Positions 1 through 8,376 of a DNA stretch of 64,000 bases are shown piece after piece; within the stretch, counting starts at the first letter, position 1, and each line of letters begins with the position of its first letter. The position numbers and the translations under genes are program-made. The notes below the pieces were generated by a model. It made no database searches. It had not been told where the DNA came from and was given only the letters and a program-made list of their open reading frames with translations. This DNA is from Pseudomonas farris (GTDB lineage Bacteria > Pseudomonadota > Gammaproteobacteria > Pseudomonadales > Pseudomonadaceae). The stretch lies in NCBI RefSeq assembly GCF_019145235.1, contig NZ_JAHSTV010000011.1:186001-250000 (forward strand), in the 5' to 3' direction.

Positions 1-414
1 CATGATGCCGATCTTGCATTCGCCTGGAGTGATCACGCCTGGGCAGTTAGGACCGATCAGGACTACGCCCAGTTCGTCGCACTTGACCTTGGCATCCAGC
101 ATGTCCAGGGTAGGAATGCCTTCAGTGATGCAAACGATCAGCTTGATGCCGCCGAATGCTGCTTCCAGGATGGAGTCCTTGCAGAAAGGAGCTGGAACGT
201 AGATCACGCTGGCGGTGGCGCCAGTGGCAGCTACAGCGTCTTTCACGGTGTTGAACACTGGCAGGCCCAGGTGCTCGGTGCCGCCTTTGCCAGGAGTTAC
301 GCCACCCACCATCTTGGTGCCGTATTCGATGGCTTGCTGGGTGTGGAAACTACCTTGCGAACCGGTAATACCCTGGCAGATAACTTTGGTGTCTTTATTG
401 ATCAGGACGCTCAT
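1..414 (-). CDS. sucD: Succinyl-CoA synthetase alpha subunit (N-terminal part, cut by window start)
   Basis: Reading from 414 leftwards the protein starts MSVLINKDTKVICQGITGSQ, the CoA-binding Rossmann start of the alpha subunit, and continues through the conserved YVPAPFCKDSILEA and VLIGPNCPG stretches; about 138 codons are inside the window. With SucC it forms the enzyme that converts succinyl-CoA, ADP (or GDP) and phosphate to succinate, CoA and ATP (or GTP). The phosphorylated histidine lies in the part beyond the window. Its ATG shares one base with the sucC stop (TAATG), so the two genes are translationally coupled, as usual for sucCD. Confidence 0.97.
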   Translation of the reverse strand, partial: MSVLINKDTKVICQGITGSQGSFHTQQAIEYGTKMVGGVTPGKGGTEHLGLPVFNTVKDAVAATGATASVIYVPAPFCKDSILEAAFGGIKLIVCITEGIPTLDMLDAKVKCDELGVVLIGPNCPGVITPGECKIGIM

Positions 415-1580
415 TATTTGCCCTCCGCAGCTTTAACGACTTGTTGAGCAGCGTCGGTCAGGCTGGTAGCAGCGATGATGTTCAAACCGCTTTCTGCCAG
501 TACTTTAGCGCCCAGCTCAGCGTTGTTGCCTTCAAGGCGAACAACAACCGGGATTTTCACGCCGACTTCTTTCACAGCACCGATGATGCCTTCGGCAATC
601 ATGTCGCAACGAACGATGCCGCCGAAGATGTTGACCAATACTGCAGCGACGTTAGTGTCGGACAGGATGATCTTGAACGCTTCGGTAACGCGTTCTTTGG
701 TAGCACCGCCGCCCACGTCGAGGAAGTTGGCTGGTTTGCCGCCATGCAGGTTGACGATGTCCATGGTACCCATGGCCAGGCCAGCACCGTTGACCATGCA
801 ACCGATGTTGCCTTCCAGTGCTACGTAGTTCAGTTCGAACTTGGCAGCGTGCGCTTCGCGCGGATCGTCTTGCGACGGATCGTGGAAAGTCTTCAGCTTA
901 GGCTGACGGTACATGGCGTTGGCGTCGATGTTGATCTTGGCGTCGAGGCAATGCAGATCGCCGTCAGCCTTGATCACCAGCGGGTTCACTTCCAGCAGAG
1001 CCAGGTCGTGATCCTTGAACAGCTTGGCCAGACCTACGAAGATCTTGGCGAACTGAGCAACTTGCTTGCCTTCCAGACCCAGCTGGAATGCCAGCTCGCG
1101 ACCCTGGAATGGCTGAGCGCCAACCAGTGGATCGATAGTGGCCTTGAGGATTTTTTCAGGGGTGTCGTGAGCGATTTTCTCGATGTCCACGCCACCTTCG
1201 GTGGAAGCCATGAACACGATGCGACGGCTCGAACGGTCAACGACAGCGCCCAGGTACAGCTCTTTAGCGATATCAGTGCACGATTCAACCAGGATCTTGG
1301 TGACTGGCTGACCATTGGCATCAGTCTGGTAAGTCACCAGACGCTTGCCCAACCACTGTTGAGCGAATGCTTTGGCGTCTTCTTTGCTGCGAACCAGCTT
1401 TACGCCGCCCGCTTTACCGCGACCACCAGCGTGGACCTGGGCTTTGACAACCCACTCGGTGCCGCCGATTTTGTCGCAAGCTTCTGCTGCTGCTTCCGGG
1501 GTGTCTACTGCGTAGCCGGTGGAAACTGGCAGGCCGTACTCAGCGAACAGCTGCTTACCCTGATACTCGTGAAGATTCAT
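414..1580 (-). CDS. sucC: Succinyl-CoA synthetase beta subunit
   Basis: The 388-residue protein has the normal length for SucC. It opens MNLHEYQGKQLFAEYGLPVS, typical of the ATP-grasp domain (about residues 1-235), with KAQVHAGGRGKAGGVK as the nucleotide-binding loop and LEVNPLV as the metal-binding segment. The C-terminal ligase domain has the GGIVRCDMIAEGI segment and the VVRLEGNNAELG segment. It pairs with SucD in the citric acid cycle in the cytoplasm. It is the penultimate gene of the sdh-suc cluster, lying 179 bp after lpdG across a gap with a strong hairpin, and overlaps sucD by one base. Confidence 0.98.
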   Translation of the reverse strand: MNLHEYQGKQLFAEYGLPVSTGYAVDTPEAAAEACDKIGGTEWVVKAQVHAGGRGKAGGVKLVRSKEDAKAFAQQWLGKRLVTYQTDANGQPVTKILVESCTDIAKELYLGAVVDRSSRRIVFMASTEGGVDIEKIAHDTPEKILKATIDPLVGAQPFQGRELAFQLGLEGKQVAQFAKIFVGLAKLFKDHDLALLEVNPLVIKADGDLHCLDAKINIDANAMYRQPKLKTFHDPSQDDPREAHAAKFELNYVALEGNIGCMVNGAGLAMGTMDIVNLHGGKPANFLDVGGGATKERVTEAFKIILSDTNVAAVLVNIFGGIVRCDMIAEGIIGAVKEVGVKIPVVVRLEGNNAELGAKVLAESGLNIIAATSLTDAAQQVVKAAEGK

Positions 1581-1656
1581 GCTTATTACCGTCTTCGTTA
1601 GGTACTGCGCATTCGGTGCTGCACTAGTTGAAGTGCCGCACCACCTGTGACTGCTG

Positions 1657-1679
1657 CTTGCGTAGCTGAGCTACGCAAG
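1657..1679. promoter_or_regulatory. Intercistronic hairpin between lpdG and sucC
   Basis: CTTGCGTAG and CTACGCAAG form a perfect 9-bp stem (11 bp if the loop closes) in the 179-bp gap. No T tract follows on the minus strand, so it is more likely an mRNA stability or processing hairpin than a terminator. Confidence 0.5.
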
Positions 1680-1759
1680 ACTGCGTCCAGCGGACATTCC
1701 GCGGTGAGTCTTGCATGCAAGGCTCACGACGGGCCGTACCGCCGTGGTTTCTTATTGTC

Positions 1760-3196
1760 TTAACGCTTCTTGCGGTTGGCGATGTGGATGGCGCCGCCAT
1801 TCACAGCCAAAGCTGCTTCGTGCAAGGCTTCAGACAGGGTCGGATGGGAGAAAACCATCATGCCCAGGTCTTCAGCGCTGGTGCCGAATTCCATACCGAT
1901 CGCGCCCTGCTGAACCAGTTCTGCAGCGCTCGGGCCAATCACGTGGACGCCCAATACGCGGTCAGTCTTGGCATCAGCAATGACTTTCACGAAACCGCCG
2001 GTGTCGTTGGCTGCCATGGCACGGCCACTGGCTGCGAACGGGAAGGTGCCAACGTTAACTTCAACGCCTTCAGCCTTCAAGGTCTGCTCGGTTTTGCCGA
2101 CCCACGCGATTTCCGGGTGAGTATAAATAACTGACGGGATCAAATCATAGTTCATCTGGGCTTTGTGGCCCTTGATGCGCTCAACGACCATGATGCCCTC
2201 TTCCGAGGCTTTGTGTGCCAGCATCATGCCGCGAACCACGTCACCGATGGCGTAAACGCCCGGTACGGTGGTGGCGCAGTGATCGTCAACGTGCACGAAA
2301 CCGCGCTCGTCCAGGGTCACGCCGCAATCAGCAGCCAGCAGATCAGTGGTCACCGGACGGCGACCAACGGCTACGATCAGCTTGTCGAACGTGATGTTCT
2401 GTTCGCCGTTGGCATCGGTGTAGTTCACAACGACTTCGTCGCCGTTCACTTTGGAACCGGTAACGCGAGCGCCCAGCTTGATGTCCAGACCTTGTTTGGT
2501 CAGGGTTTTCAGCGCTTCCTTGGAAACGGCAGCGTCAGCGGCCATCAGGAAGGTGTCCAGCGCTTCGAGAACGGTAACTTCTGCGCCCAGACGGGACCAG
2601 ACCGAACCCAGTTCCAGACCGATCACGCCAGCGCCAATCACGCCCAGACGTTTTGGAACCGATTGGAATTCCAGCGCGCCGGTGGAATCGACGATCACAT
2701 TTTGGTCGACCGGAGCCGGTGGAATGTCGATCGGACGCGAACCTGGAGCCAGAATCACGTTCTCGGCTTCAATGATTTCTACCGAACCGTCAGGCTTGGT
2801 GACTTCGACTTTCTTGCCGGCCAGCAGTTTGCCGTGGCCCTGGATCGAGGTCACACCGTTAGCCTTGAACAGGGTCGCAACACCCGAGGTCAGGCCTTTG
2901 ACGATGTTGGCTTTACGGCCGACCATTGCTGGCACGTCCATGGTCACGCCAGCGTGATTGATACCGTGGATCGCGAAACCATCTTGGGCTTCGTGGAACT
3001 TCCAGGAGCTGTCCAGCAGCGCCTTGGATGGAATGCAGCCGACGTTCAGGCAAGTACCGCCGAGGGCCAGTTTGCCTTCCTTGTCGGTGTATTTCTCGAT
3101 GCAGGCAGTGGAGAGGCCCAGTTGCGCTGCTTTAATGGCAGCCACGTAGCCGCCAGGGCCCGCGCCAATCACTACCACGTCGAATTTCTGAGTCAT
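1760..3196 (-). CDS. lpdG: Dihydrolipoyl dehydrogenase (E3 of 2-oxoglutarate dehydrogenase)
   Basis: The 478-residue flavoprotein starts MTQKFDVVVIGAGPGGYVAA, the FAD-binding GxGxxG motif. The redox-active disulfide is in GGTCLNVGCIPSKALLD (about residues 46-61), a second nucleotide-binding motif is VIGAGVIGLELGSVW, and the C-terminal interface has the HPTLSEALHEA segment carrying the catalytic His-Glu pair. It reoxidises the lipoyl groups of SucB with NAD+, and in pseudomonads the same protein (Lpd-Glc) also serves the pyruvate and glycine cleavage systems. The place directly after sucB supports lpdG rather than the lpdV or lpd3 paralogues. Confidence 0.97.
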   Translation of the reverse strand: MTQKFDVVVIGAGPGGYVAAIKAAQLGLSTACIEKYTDKEGKLALGGTCLNVGCIPSKALLDSSWKFHEAQDGFAIHGINHAGVTMDVPAMVGRKANIVKGLTSGVATLFKANGVTSIQGHGKLLAGKKVEVTKPDGSVEIIEAENVILAPGSRPIDIPPAPVDQNVIVDSTGALEFQSVPKRLGVIGAGVIGLELGSVWSRLGAEVTVLEALDTFLMAADAAVSKEALKTLTKQGLDIKLGARVTGSKVNGDEVVVNYTDANGEQNITFDKLIVAVGRRPVTTDLLAADCGVTLDERGFVHVDDHCATTVPGVYAIGDVVRGMMLAHKASEEGIMVVERIKGHKAQMNYDLIPSVIYTHPEIAWVGKTEQTLKAEGVEVNVGTFPFAASGRAMAANDTGGFVKVIADAKTDRVLGVHVIGPSAAELVQQGAIGMEFGTSAEDLGMMVFSHPTLSEALHEAALAVNGGAIHIANRKKR

Positions 3197-3221
3197 GTGT
3201 CATTCCTTCTCGAATCAAACC

Positions 3222-3294
3222 GGACGGCCCCTTTTGGGGACCGTCGTGGGACGAAGCTGGTCATTACAGAAGAGCCGCTCATCGCTGAGCGGCC
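3222..3294. promoter_or_regulatory. Two hairpins in the sucB-lpdG gap
   Basis: The 110-bp gap holds two stems, GACGG-CCCC/GGGG-CCGTC (about 3222-3244) and GCCGCTCA/TGAGCGGC (about 3275-3294). Neither is followed by a convincing T tract on the minus strand. They may set the relative level of E3, which is needed by other complexes too; this is inference. Confidence 0.4.
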
Positions 3295-3306
3295 CGTGCA
3301 ACGAAA

Positions 3307-4524
3307 TCAGATATCCAGCAGCAAACGAGCCGGGTCTTCCAGCAGGTTCTTGATGGTAACCAGGAAGGTCACAGCTTCTTTGCCGTCGATCAAACGGTGA
3401 TCGTAGGACAGAGCGAGGTACATCATCGGACGGATAACGACTTGACCGTTGATCGCCATAGGACGCTGCAGAATGTTGTGCATGCCCAGGATGGCCGCTT
3501 GTGGCGGGTTGACGATCGGGGTCGACATCATCGAACCGAAAGTACCACCGTTGGTGATGGTGAACGTACCACCGGTCATTTCGTCCATCGACAGCTTGCC
3601 GTCACGAGCCTTCTTGCCGAAGGTGGCGATGCCGCCTTCGATTTCAGCCAGGCTCATCAGTTCGGCGTTACGCAGAACCGGTACAACCAGACCGCGGTCG
3701 CTGGAAACAGCAACACCGACGTCAGCGTAGCCGTGGTAAACGATGTCGGCACCGTCGATCGACGCGTTGACAGCCGGGAAGCGTTTCAGCGCTTCGGTGG
3801 CAGCCTTGACGAAGAACGACATGAAGCCCAGGCGCACACCGTTATGGCTCTTCTCAAAGAGATCCTTGTACTTCGAACGCAACGCCATGACTTCGGTCAT
3901 GTCGACTTCGTTGAAAGTGGTCAGCATTGCCATGTTCGATTGAGCTTCAACCAGACGCTTGGCAACGGTGGCCCGCACGCGGGTCATCGGTACGCGCTTC
4001 TCGATGCGATCGCCGGCAGCGAACACTGGAGCAGCAGCGGCAGGCGCAGCAGCCTTGGCAGGCGCGGCAGCCGGAGCGGCTTTCTTGGCGGCAACAGCTG
4101 CTACCACGTCTTCCTTGGTCACACGACCGCCTTTGCCAGTGCCGGCAACGGAAGCGATGTTGATGCCGTTTTCTTCAGCCAGCTTGCGAGCAGCCGGTGC
4201 AGCAACAGGATCGTCTTCGCCCGCTTCGGCAGGAGCAGCGGCAGCGGCAGCAGGTGCAGCAGCGGCGGCTGGAGCGGCAGCAGCACTGCCCTCACCGATG
4301 GAGCCCAGAACTTCGTCGGACAGAACGGTGTCGCCTTCGTTCTTGACGATAGCGCCCAGCACGCCGTCAGCGGTAGCCAACACTTCCAGTACGACTTTGT
4401 CAGTTTCGATGTCGACGATCAGTTCGTCACGCTTGACGGCGTCGCCCGGTTTTTTGTGCCAGGTGGCAACGGTGCCATCGGCAACCGATTCCGGGAAAGT
4501 GGGGGCTTTGATTTCGATAGCCAT
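3307..4524 (-). CDS. sucB: Dihydrolipoyl succinyltransferase (E2 of 2-oxoglutarate dehydrogenase)
   Basis: The 405-residue protein has the usual E2 order. A lipoyl domain fills residues 1-75 with the lipoylated lysine 43 in DIETDKVVLEV. Ala/Pro-rich flexible linkers surround a peripheral subunit-binding domain (PAARKLAEENGI, about residues 109-145). The C-terminal catalytic domain ends with SYDHRLIDGKEAV, whose His-Asp is catalytic. It transfers the succinyl group from lipoate to CoA and forms the complex core. It lies between sucA (42-bp gap) and lpdG. Confidence 0.98.
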   Translation of the reverse strand: MAIEIKAPTFPESVADGTVATWHKKPGDAVKRDELIVDIETDKVVLEVLATADGVLGAIVKNEGDTVLSDEVLGSIGEGSAAAAPAAAAAPAAAAAAPAEAGEDDPVAAPAARKLAEENGINIASVAGTGKGGRVTKEDVVAAVAAKKAAPAAAPAKAAAPAAAAPVFAAGDRIEKRVPMTRVRATVAKRLVEAQSNMAMLTTFNEVDMTEVMALRSKYKDLFEKSHNGVRLGFMSFFVKAATEALKRFPAVNASIDGADIVYHGYADVGVAVSSDRGLVVPVLRNAELMSLAEIEGGIATFGKKARDGKLSMDEMTGGTFTITNGGTFGSMMSTPIVNPPQAAILGMHNILQRPMAINGQVVIRPMMYLALSYDHRLIDGKEAVTFLVTIKNLLEDPARLLLDI

Positions 4525-4566
4525 TATCTGTGGGTCCTTAAATTCGGTTTCAGGTGCGCGAAGGCG

Positions 4567-7398
4567 TTAAACAGTAAAGGCGTCTTGCAGCAGTTGTTCC
4601 TGCTGCTCAGCGTGCATCGATGCATAACCACAAGCAGGTGCAGCAGAAGCATCACGGCCCGCGTACTCGAGTACGAGAGACTTGTCGTGATTGCCAACGA
4701 TGCGGCGCATGTGGTGTTGGCTGCAGTACCAGGCCCCCTGGTTCATCGGCTCTTCCTGACACCAAACGATATGTTTGAGGTTGGTGTACGGAGCCAGGAC
4801 TTCGTTCAAGTCGTCCTCAGGGAATGGGTACAGCTGCTCGATACGCACGATGGCGATGTCATCACGACCTTCGGCACGGCGTTTTTCCAGCAGGTCGTAG
4901 TAGACCTTGCCGCTACACAGAACAACGCGCTCGACCTTTTTCGGGTCCAGGGCATCGATTTCCGGGATAACGGTCTGGAACGAACCTTCGGCCAGATCTT
5001 CCAGAGTCGAGATGGCCAGTTTGTGACGCAGCAGCGACTTCGGAGTCAGAACGATCAACGGCTTGCGCAGCGGGCGAATCACCTGACGACGCAGCAAGTG
5101 GTAGATCTGAGCCGGCGTAGTCGGAACGGCGACCTGAATATTGTGCTCGGCGCACAGCTGCAGGTAACGCTCCAGACGAGCCGAAGAGTGCTCTGGACCC
5201 TGACCTTCATAACCGTGCGGCAGCAGCATGGTCAGACCGCAGAGACGACCCCACTTGTGCTCGCCACTGGTGATGAACTGGTCGATAACCACTTGGGCAC
5301 CGTTGGCGAAGTCGCCGAACTGGGCTTCCCAGATCACCAGCGCCTCAGGCGTGGTGGTCGAGTAACCGTATTCGAACGCCAGCACGGCTTCTTCGGACAG
5401 GAACGAATCGTACAGGTCGAAACGTGGCTGGCCCTTGTACAGGTTTTGCAGCGGGACGTAGGTACCCGCGTCTTTCTGGTTGTGCAAGACAGCGTGACGG
5501 TGCGAGAACGTACCGCGACCGATGTCCTGACCCGTCATGCGAATCGGGTGACCTTCGAACGCCAGGGTCGCGTACGCCATGGTTTCGGCGTAACCCCAGT
5601 TGATCGGCAGGCCGCCGGCTTGCATTTTCTGACGGTCTTCGTAGATTTTCGAGACTTGGCGCTGAACCACGAAGCCTTCTGGAATTTCCAGCAGCTTGGC
5701 GGACAGTTCCTGCAAGGTTTTCAGATCGAAGCGAGTGTCGTGACGCGCGGTCCAGGCGTGGCCCAGATACGGACGCCAGTCCACGAACAACTCTTTGTTC
5801 GGCTCTTTGACCAGGCTTTTTACAACATGCAGACCGTTGTCCAGCGCATTGCGGTATTCGTCGACTTTCGCCTGAACACGTTCTGCGTCCAGCACACCGC
5901 CCTGGGTCAGACGATCGGCATACAGCTCACGGGTGGTGCGCTGTTTGGTGATCTGCTGATACATGATTGGCTGGGTGCCGCTAGGCTCGTCGGCCTCGTT
6001 GTGGCCGCGACGACGGTAGCAGACCAGGTCGATCACCACGTCACGCTTGAACTGCATGCGGTAGTCGATGGCCAGCTGGGTCACGAACAACACGGCTTCC
6101 GGATCATCACCATTTACATGGAGGATCGGCGCCTGGATCATCTTCGCAACGTCGGTCGCGTACTCGGTGGAGCGCGAGTCCAGCGGGTTGCTGATGGTGA
6201 AACCGACCTGGTTGTTGATCACGATGTGCACGGTGCCGCCGGTCTTGAAACCGCGGGTCTGCGACATCTGGAAGGTTTCCATCACCACACCCTGACCGGC
6301 GAATGCCGCGTCACCGTGGATGGAGATCGGCAGAACCTTCTCGCCGGTAGGGTCGTTACGACGATCCTGACGGGCGCGAACCGAACCCTCGACCACCGGG
6401 GAAACGATTTCCAGGTGAGAAGGGTTGAACGCCATGGCCAGGTGAACTTCACCGCCGGTGGTCATCACGTTGGACGAGAAGCCCTGGTGATATTTAACGT
6501 CACCGGACCCCAGCTCGACCTTCTTCTTGCCTTCGAACTCGTCGAACAGCTCGCGCGGGTTCTTGCCGAAGGTATTGACCAGTACGTTCAGACGACCACG
6601 GTGGGCCATGCCGATCACGATTTCCTTGGTGCCGTAGGAACCGGAACGCTGGATCAGCTCGTCGAGCATCGGAATCAGGCTCTCGCCGCCTTCCAGACCG
6701 AAACGCTTGGTACCCGGGTATTTGGTCCCGAGGTATTTTTCCAGGCCTTCGCCGGCGGTGACGCGCTCAAGCAGGTGGCTCTTGATGTCGACGGAGTACG
6801 TCGGACGGCCGCGCACGCTTTCCAGACGCTGCTGGAACCACTGGCGCTGCTCGGAATCGGTGATATGCGTAAATTCAGCGCCGATGGTGCGGCAATATGT
6901 CTGCTGCAACGCTTCGTGAATTTCGCGTAGGCTCGCCTCCTCTTTGCCGATGAACAGGTCGCCGGCACGGAAGGTCGTATCAAGATCGGCATTGGTCAAG
7001 CCGTAATGATTGATTGACAGGTCTGCAGGTGCAGGACGCTGCCACAGCCCCAGCGGGTCAAGCTGGGCTGCCTGGTGGCCACGCATACGGTAGGCCTGGA
7101 TCAATCGCAGCACTTCAACTTGCTTCTTCTCGTGCTCACTGCTCACGCTGCCGGCGGAAACCGGTTGGGCGCGGCGCTGGTTCTTTGCCAGCAAGACGAA
7201 ATGATCGCGAATTGTGGAGTGCGAAACATCGGTGGCAGTGTTGCCATCAGCAGGCAACTTCTGGAAGTAGGTGCGCCACTCTTCTGGCACAGCGTTAGGG
7301 TCGTGCAGGTAGAGCTCGTAGAGCTCTTCCACATAGGCAGCGTTACTACCGGATAGGTAGGCGCTGTTCCACATGCGCTGCATCACGCTTTCTTGCAT
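4567..7398 (-). CDS. sucA: 2-oxoglutarate dehydrogenase E1 component
   Basis: The 943-residue thiamine-diphosphate enzyme decarboxylates 2-oxoglutarate and succinylates the SucB lipoyl group. Visible marks are the N-terminal SNAAYVEELYELYLHDPNAV segment that docks the complex, the IGMAHRGRLNVLVN segment, the GDAAFAGQG ThDP/Mg site, the YRRRGHNEADEP segment, and the C-terminal transketolase-like region with LPHGYEGQGPEHSSARLER. The length is normal for SucA. The start MQESVMQRMW is chosen because it gives the full N-terminus; a second ATG lies five codons on. It follows sdhB after a 262-bp gap that contains an attenuator-like hairpin. Confidence 0.98.
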   Translation of the reverse strand: MQESVMQRMWNSAYLSGSNAAYVEELYELYLHDPNAVPEEWRTYFQKLPADGNTATDVSHSTIRDHFVLLAKNQRRAQPVSAGSVSSEHEKKQVEVLRLIQAYRMRGHQAAQLDPLGLWQRPAPADLSINHYGLTNADLDTTFRAGDLFIGKEEASLREIHEALQQTYCRTIGAEFTHITDSEQRQWFQQRLESVRGRPTYSVDIKSHLLERVTAGEGLEKYLGTKYPGTKRFGLEGGESLIPMLDELIQRSGSYGTKEIVIGMAHRGRLNVLVNTFGKNPRELFDEFEGKKKVELGSGDVKYHQGFSSNVMTTGGEVHLAMAFNPSHLEIVSPVVEGSVRARQDRRNDPTGEKVLPISIHGDAAFAGQGVVMETFQMSQTRGFKTGGTVHIVINNQVGFTISNPLDSRSTEYATDVAKMIQAPILHVNGDDPEAVLFVTQLAIDYRMQFKRDVVIDLVCYRRRGHNEADEPSGTQPIMYQQITKQRTTRELYADRLTQGGVLDAERVQAKVDEYRNALDNGLHVVKSLVKEPNKELFVDWRPYLGHAWTARHDTRFDLKTLQELSAKLLEIPEGFVVQRQVSKIYEDRQKMQAGGLPINWGYAETMAYATLAFEGHPIRMTGQDIGRGTFSHRHAVLHNQKDAGTYVPLQNLYKGQPRFDLYDSFLSEEAVLAFEYGYSTTTPEALVIWEAQFGDFANGAQVVIDQFITSGEHKWGRLCGLTMLLPHGYEGQGPEHSSARLERYLQLCAEHNIQVAVPTTPAQIYHLLRRQVIRPLRKPLIVLTPKSLLRHKLAISTLEDLAEGSFQTVIPEIDALDPKKVERVVLCSGKVYYDLLEKRRAEGRDDIAIVRIEQLYPFPEDDLNEVLAPYTNLKHIVWCQEEPMNQGAWYCSQHHMRRIVGNHDKSLVLEYAGRDASAAPACGYASMHAEQQEQLLQDAFTV

Positions 7399-7585
7399 GC
7401 TTGGTCACCCTCGGTTAGGGGAACACCACCGGCGTCGACACCGAGAAAACTTGCAGAAGTCCGAATGCAGCGACTAAAACAAGCCACTTAGGATCACGCT
7501 GATAGTCCGGGTACCAGCCCGGATGCCCCTGCTTGTCTCATTTCTTCAAAATAAGAGCCGCAGCCTTATAAGCTGCTGCTCAGGT

Positions 7586-7620
7586 TAAAACTACGGCGCC
7601 GGTTGAAGCCTGCGCCGTAG
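7586..7620 (-). terminator. Attenuator-like hairpin between sdhB and sucA
   Basis: CTACGGCGC (7591-7599) pairs with GCGCCGTAG (7612-7620) across a 12-nt loop. On the minus strand the stem is followed by TTTT. It lies after sdhB and before sucA, so it may stop part of the sdh transcript and leave sucA mostly to its own promoter. Its strength is only moderate because the T run is short. Confidence 0.5.
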
Positions 7621-7660
7621 CATCTACGGGTACAGCGGTCCTACGGGTACAGCAGCTGAA

Positions 7661-8365
7661 TCACACGCCGCTTTGCAGCAGCATGTTACGAATGTGACCG
7701 ATGGCCTTAGTCGGGTTCAGGCCTTTCGGACAAACGTTGACGCAGTTCATGATGCCCCGGCAGCGGAATACGCTGAACGGGTCATCCAGCGAAGCCAGAC
7801 GCTCGGATGTCTTGTTGTCGCGGCTGTCTGCCAGGAAGCGATAGGCTTGCAGCAGAGCAGCCGGACCCAGGAACTTGTCCGGGTTCCACCAGAAGGACGG
7901 GCACGAAGTCGAGCAGCAAGCGCACAGGATGCACTCGTACAGACCATCGAGCTTTTCACGCTCTTCAGGAGACTGCAGACGCTCGATGGCCGGAGCCGGC
8001 GTGTCGTTCTGCAGGTATGGCTTAACCTTTTCGTATTGCTTGTAGAAGATGCTCATATCGACGACCAGGTCACGGATAACCGGCAAACCTGGCAACGGAC
8101 GAACGATCAGCTTGTTACGTTTTACGACGGCAGACAGCGGCGTGATGCATGCCAGACCGTTCTTGCCGTTGATGTTCATGCCGTCGGAACCGCAAACACC
8201 TTCACGGCAAGAGCGACGATAGGAAAAACCTTCGTCCTGCTCTTTGATCAGGGCCAGCACGTCCAGCACCATCAGGTCTTTACCACCGGTATCAACCTGG
8301 AATTCCTGCATGAACGGCGCAGCGTCCTGATCAGGGTTGTAACGATAAACACTGACTTGCAACAT
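7661..8365 (-). CDS. sdhB: Succinate dehydrogenase iron-sulfur subunit
   Basis: The 234-residue protein carries the three Fe-S sets: CREGVCGSDGMNINGKNGLAC for [2Fe-2S] near residues 55-75 (the two ends of the motif), CILCACCSTSCPSFWW for [4Fe-4S] and CRGIMNCVNVCPKGLNP for [3Fe-4S]. It passes electrons from the SdhA flavin to ubiquinone at SdhCD. The start at the ATG giving MLQVSVYRYNPD is preferred over a GTG three codons upstream, because AAGGG sits at a usable distance from the ATG and the shorter form matches the family. Confidence 0.97.
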   Translation of the reverse strand: MLQVSVYRYNPDQDAAPFMQEFQVDTGGKDLMVLDVLALIKEQDEGFSYRRSCREGVCGSDGMNINGKNGLACITPLSAVVKRNKLIVRPLPGLPVIRDLVVDMSIFYKQYEKVKPYLQNDTPAPAIERLQSPEEREKLDGLYECILCACCSTSCPSFWWNPDKFLGPAALLQAYRFLADSRDNKTSERLASLDDPFSVFRCRGIMNCVNVCPKGLNPTKAIGHIRNMLLQSGV

Positions 8366-8376
8366 GGCGGCCACCC

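Noticed and set aside
3397..6930. 1177-codon open frame on the plus strand
   Set aside because: It lies antisense to sucA and sucB, which have complete family motifs. High GC with strong codon bias leaves long stop-free shadows on the other strand.
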